A stretch of 31,270 bases of DNA. Origin: Actinomycetes bacterium (GTDB lineage: Bacteria; Actinomycetota; Acidimicrobiia; Acidimicrobiales; JAJYPT01). Within the stretch, counting starts at the first letter, position 1. Every line of letters begins with the position of its first letter. Where the stretch lies: the NCBI GenBank assembly GCA_021795135.1, contig JAJYPT010000005.1, forward strand, positions 1 through 31,270, in the 5' to 3' direction. A program made the position numbers and the translations under genes. This document shows, one piece after another, positions 30,797 through 31,270 of the stretch. The notes under the pieces were generated by a model that searched no databases, was not told the DNA's origin, and saw only the letters and a program-made list of their open reading frames with translations.

Positions 30797-31270
30797 TTGG
30801 AAATCTTTTCATGAGTTTTAGATAATTTATCCTCAGCCATAGTAATTTTAGTTTGTTCTTTTTTGAAAAGTTCTTTTGATACATCAGGAACTAATACTAT
30901 TATTCCTAAAAGCTGAGCAACTGCTACCACCCAAAATCCTACCCCTATACTAGATTGGGCAGCTATTATACCTATTATCAAAGGTCCTGCTATAGAAGTT
31001 AGATCAAAAGAAGATTGCATTAAAGTATTAGCTGCTACTAGCTCGTTTTTATCAACAGAAGAAGCTACTCGCATGGTCACCAAAGGAAACATAACAGCAT
31101 GAGGCCATGCTAAAAGCCACCAACCTAATATAAAAACTATTATATTAGGAGCCCATCCCATAAGAACTAGACCAAATGTTCCTATGATCAAAGAACTAAA
31201 CATCCACCAAGAGCGTCTATTTAGACAGCTGCGAGATGTTGAGCCTGAACATTTAGCCACAATCAGTCTT
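30793..31270 (-). CDS. MFS transporter, C-terminal part (gene runs off the window)
   Basis: The reading frame is open through the window edge (AGA CTG ATT before the GTG at 31260), so the gene begins outside. About 159 residues are visible, with four predicted membrane spans of a major facilitator: SSLIIGTFGLVLMGW, IIVFILGWWLLAWPHAVMF, DLTSIAGPLIIGIIAAQ and GVGFWVVAVAQLLGIIVLV, and then a charged cytoplasmic tail. The substrate is unknown. Its stop overlaps that of the convergent lipoprotein gene. Confidence 0.75.
   Translation of the reverse strand, partial: RLIVAKCSGSTSRSCLNRRSWWMFSSLIIGTFGLVLMGWAPNIIVFILGWWLLAWPHAVMFPLVTMRVASSVDKNELVAANTLMQSSFDLTSIAGPLIIGIIAAQSSIGVGFWVVAVAQLLGIIVLVPDVSKELFKKEQTKITMAEDKLSKTHEKISN

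Overview
The window is an AT-rich bacterial chromosome segment. Three things point to an actinobacterium: the minus-strand block hrcA-dnaJ-rsmE-hemW, the many GTG/TTG starts, and a MscL ending in a CxxC...CxxC tail. An acidimicrobial-type lineage is my guess, not something the sequence proves. No phage genes, transposase, rRNA or CRISPR array were seen. Three tRNAs are present: Arg-TCT, His-GTG and Lys-CTT.

Layout. 1-2268 (minus): sqdB (UDP-sulfoquinovose synthase), then a glucose 1-dehydrogenase. 2576-5378 (plus): a quinone-oxidoreductase-like MDR enzyme, YjbQ, MscL, a carboxymuconolactone-decarboxylase-like protein and a small membrane protein. 5475-8362: tRNA-Arg, a flavin reductase, a succinate-semialdehyde-type dehydrogenase, tRNA-His and tRNA-Lys. 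8510-9160: a PIN toxin/Phd-type antitoxin pair. 9200-14250: a visibly more G+C-rich block with an ABC exporter and a divergent MocR regulator (yczR) / FMN split-barrel protein / yczE cassette, probably acquired. 14433-16686: a PQQ-propeller lipoprotein and a frameshifted membrane-protein gene. 16820-19633: a divergent aldehyde dehydrogenase / extended SDR reductase pair. 19635-21032: thpR and an FTR1-type iron permease. 21183-25172: hrcA-dnaJ-rsmE-hemW, closely packed. 25453-28720: a small membrane protein followed by thiO-thiS-thiG-thiD (thiamine synthesis). 28768-31270: a membrane protein, a secreted repeat lipoprotein and the end of an MFS transporter.

The most unusual signal is translational. 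Three conserved genes (gdh, mscL, rsmE) have no ATG, GTG or TTG where their families begin, but each has an in-frame ATT there. Two of these ATTs sit exactly 5 nt after a strong Shine-Dalgarno sequence. The third overlaps the preceding stop as TAATT, mirroring the usual TAATG coupling. This suggests that AUU is used for initiation more often than expected. Other points of note are a perfect 21-bp inverted repeat downstream of the gabD-like gene, an apparently leaderless antitoxin mRNA, and a one-base frameshift in a PEGA-like membrane protein.

All calls rest on reading the sequence and remembered family features. No database search was run.
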